DNA of 64,000 nt, taken from positions 186,001 through 250,000 of the forward strand of contig NZ_JAFDOE010000002.1 in the NCBI RefSeq assembly GCF_018342065.1, read 5' to 3'. The notes under the pieces were generated by a model, which worked only from the letters and a program-made list of their open reading frames with translations, did not search any database and was not told the origin of the DNA. Position numbers and translations under genes: made by a program. This DNA is from Citrobacter sp. FP75 (lineage in GTDB: Bacteria > Pseudomonadota > Gammaproteobacteria > Enterobacterales > Enterobacteriaceae). Of the stretch, positions 62,665 to 64,000 are shown in pieces (the first letter of the stretch is position 1; every line of letters begins with the position of its first letter).

Positions 62665-63678
62665 ATGCGTGTACTGGGTATTGAAACATCCTGCGATGAA
62701 ACCGGCATCGCCATTTACGACGATGAAAAAGGTCTTTTAGCCAACCAATTGTATAGTCAGGTGAAATTACACGCTGACTACGGTGGAGTTGTGCCTGAAC
62801 TGGCTTCGCGCGATCACGTGCGTAAAACCGTTCCGCTGATCCAGGCGGCACTGATTGAAGCTGGATTAACGGCAAAAGATATTGATGCGGTGGCCTATAC
62901 CGCAGGTCCGGGTCTGGTTGGGGCGCTGCTGGTGGGAGCAACAGTGGGTCGCTCTCTGGCATTCGCTTGGGATGTTCCGGCCATTCCTGTACACCATATG
63001 GAAGGCCATTTGCTGGCACCGATGCTGGAAGATAATCCACCGGAATACCCGTTTGTGGCGCTGCTGGTCTCCGGCGGGCATACGCAGCTGATTAGCGTCA
63101 CCGGTATTGGCCAGTATGAACTGCTGGGCGAATCGATTGATGATGCCGCCGGTGAAGCGTTCGATAAAACGGCCAAACTGCTGGGGCTGGATTATCCAGG
63201 GGGGCCGATGTTGTCTAAGCTGGCGTCTCAGGGGGTAGAAAAGCGTTTTGTCTTCCCACGCCCGATGACCGATCGTCCTGGGCTGGATTTTAGCTTCTCT
63301 GGTCTGAAAACGTTTGCCGCGAATACCATTCGTAATAACGAAAACGACGATCAGACCCGTGCGGATATCGCTCGTGCGTTTGAAGATGCGGTGGTTGATA
63401 CGCTGATGATCAAGTGCAAACGCGCGCTGGATCAAACCGGTTTTAAGCGTCTGGTGATGGCGGGGGGCGTAAGCGCCAACCGTACCCTGCGGGCGAAGCT
63501 GGCGGAGATGATGCAAAAACGCCGTGGCGAAGTGTTCTATGCGCGCCCGGAATTTTGTACCGACAACGGGGCGATGATCGCCTATGCCGGAATGGTACGT
63601 TTTAAAGCCGGTGCTACGGCAGATCTTGGCGTTACCGTGCGTCCGCGCTGGCCGCTGGCGGAGCTACCTGCGGCGTGA
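62665..63678 (+). CDS. tsaD: TsaD, tRNA N6-threonylcarbamoyladenosine transferase subunit
   Basis: A 337-residue ASKHA-fold protein (YgjD/Kae1/OSGEP family) that, with TsaB and TsaE, adds the threonylcarbamoyl group to A37 of ANN-decoding tRNAs. The metal-binding HHMEGHL motif, the N-terminal [17 protein letters not shown] and the C-terminal [13 protein letters not shown] are intact. It diverges from rpsU, as in E. coli, and is an essential gene. Confidence 0.97.
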   Translation: MRVLGIETSCDETGIAIYDDEKGLLANQLYSQVKLHADYGGVVPELASRDHVRKTVPLIQAALIEAGLTAKDIDAVAYTAGPGLVGALLVGATVGRSLAFAWDVPAIPVHHMEGHLLAPMLEDNPPEYPFVALLVSGGHTQLISVTGIGQYELLGESIDDAAGEAFDKTAKLLGLDYPGGPMLSKLASQGVEKRFVFPRPMTDRPGLDFSFSGLKTFAANTIRNNENDDQTRADIARAFEDAVVDTLMIKCKRALDQTGFKRLVMAGGVSANRTLRAKLAEMMQKRRGEVFYARPEFCTDNGAMIAYAGMVRFKAGATADLGVTVRPRWPLAELPAA

Positions 63679-63715
63679 TGGAAAAAGGGGCGACGATAAG
63701 CCGCCCCGGCAGGGT

Positions 63716-64000
63716 TTACAGTAAAACCAGAGGCATCCACACCAGACCGGTAACTACCAGCAGGACGAGGAATATCAGGCCGAAGATTGCGCCCAGTCGC
63801 CAGTAATCGACCGTCGGCAAGTAGCCGCTGCCGTAGTAGATCGGACTCGGTCCGGTAGCGTATGGGGTGAGAATACTGCCCAGACCAATGGCTGCGCCGA
63901 CCATCAGACAGAATACCGGTAGCGGGATCTCCGGCATTGCCAGCGCGGCGGCAATCATCATCGGTGCCAGTGCAGAGGTATAGGCTGTGGCGCTGGCAAA
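63716..64000 (-). CDS. ttdT: TtdT, L-tartrate/succinate antiporter (5' part outside window)
   Basis: Only the C-terminal 94 residues are in the window. They hold two to three membrane segments and the DASS-family signature LTPYATGPSPIYYGSGYLP, and they match the end of E. coli TtdT almost residue for residue. The protein exchanges L-tartrate for succinate across the inner membrane during anaerobic tartrate use. It is convergent with tsaD, as in E. coli; a GGGGCG/CGCCCC hairpin lies between them. Confidence 0.9.
   Translation of the reverse strand, partial: FASATAYTSALAPMMIAAALAMPEIPLPVFCLMVGAAIGLGSILTPYATGPSPIYYGSGYLPTVDYWRLGAIFGLIFLVLLVVTGLVWMPLVLL

Overview
The window is chromosomal DNA from an enteric bacterium, most probably a Citrobacter. 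Both flanks follow the Escherichia coli backbone almost gene for gene. The left flank, on the minus strand unless noted, is ygjK-ygjJ-ygjI-ebgC-ebgA-ebgR, then ygjH (+), patA, aer (+), yqjI and yqjH (+). The right flank is ileX tRNA, mug, rpoD-dnaG-rpsU, tsaD and the start of ttdT. In E. coli yqjH lies directly beside ileX. Here about 43 kb (14.6-57.5 kb) sits between them. It includes a complete cobalamin-dependent glycerol fermentation (dha) regulon in the gene order known from Citrobacter freundii, which supports the genus. Species cannot be fixed from this window.

Layout. 1-9.5 kb: evolved beta-galactosidase genes, a permease, a barrel protein, a glucosidase and ygjH. 9.6-14.6 kb: putrescine aminotransferase, the aerotaxis receptor, and the YqjI/YqjH metal-responsive pair. 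14.6-16.6 kb: an AraC-type regulator divergent from a cyclopropane fatty acid synthase paralogue. 17-29.8 kb: dhaK, dhaD, dhaR, orfW, dhaG, dhaT, orfY and dhaBCEF, followed by a small YoaC-like gene. Three pairs of a GTTYC-N5-GRAAC motif, each with 31-32 bp between the two sites, lie upstream of dhaK, dhaD and dhaB and are the likely DhaR operators. 30.3-47.2 kb (minus strand): a Pap-like chaperone-usher fimbrial locus whose middle is occupied by a glycan cassette. The cassette encodes a PglL-type O-oligosaccharyltransferase, a cupin, a nucleotidyltransferase, a WavE-type glycosyltransferase, a Wzm/Wzt-type ABC exporter, a phosphodiesterase, a HAD phosphatase, several unknown proteins and a LuxR-type regulator. 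47.2-49 kb: AT-rich DNA with decayed IS110 and IS1 remnants. 49-55.6 kb (plus strand): a second complete chaperone-usher operon, followed by a convergent LysR-type gene and a decayed IS3 fragment next to ileX.

How the genes work together. The dha genes dehydrate glycerol to 3-hydroxypropionaldehyde and reduce it to 1,3-propanediol, while DhaD and DhaK feed glycerol into glycolysis as dihydroxyacetone phosphate. OrfW supplies adenosylcobalamin and DhaF/DhaG reactivate the dehydratase. The most unusual element is the fimbria-glycan hybrid locus. Its gene order and tight overlaps suggest that a lipid-linked saccharide is built, flipped by the ABC transporter and transferred to a periplasmic protein, most simply the co-encoded pilins, by the PglL-like enzyme. 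That link is inference; the gene identities are read from the sequence.
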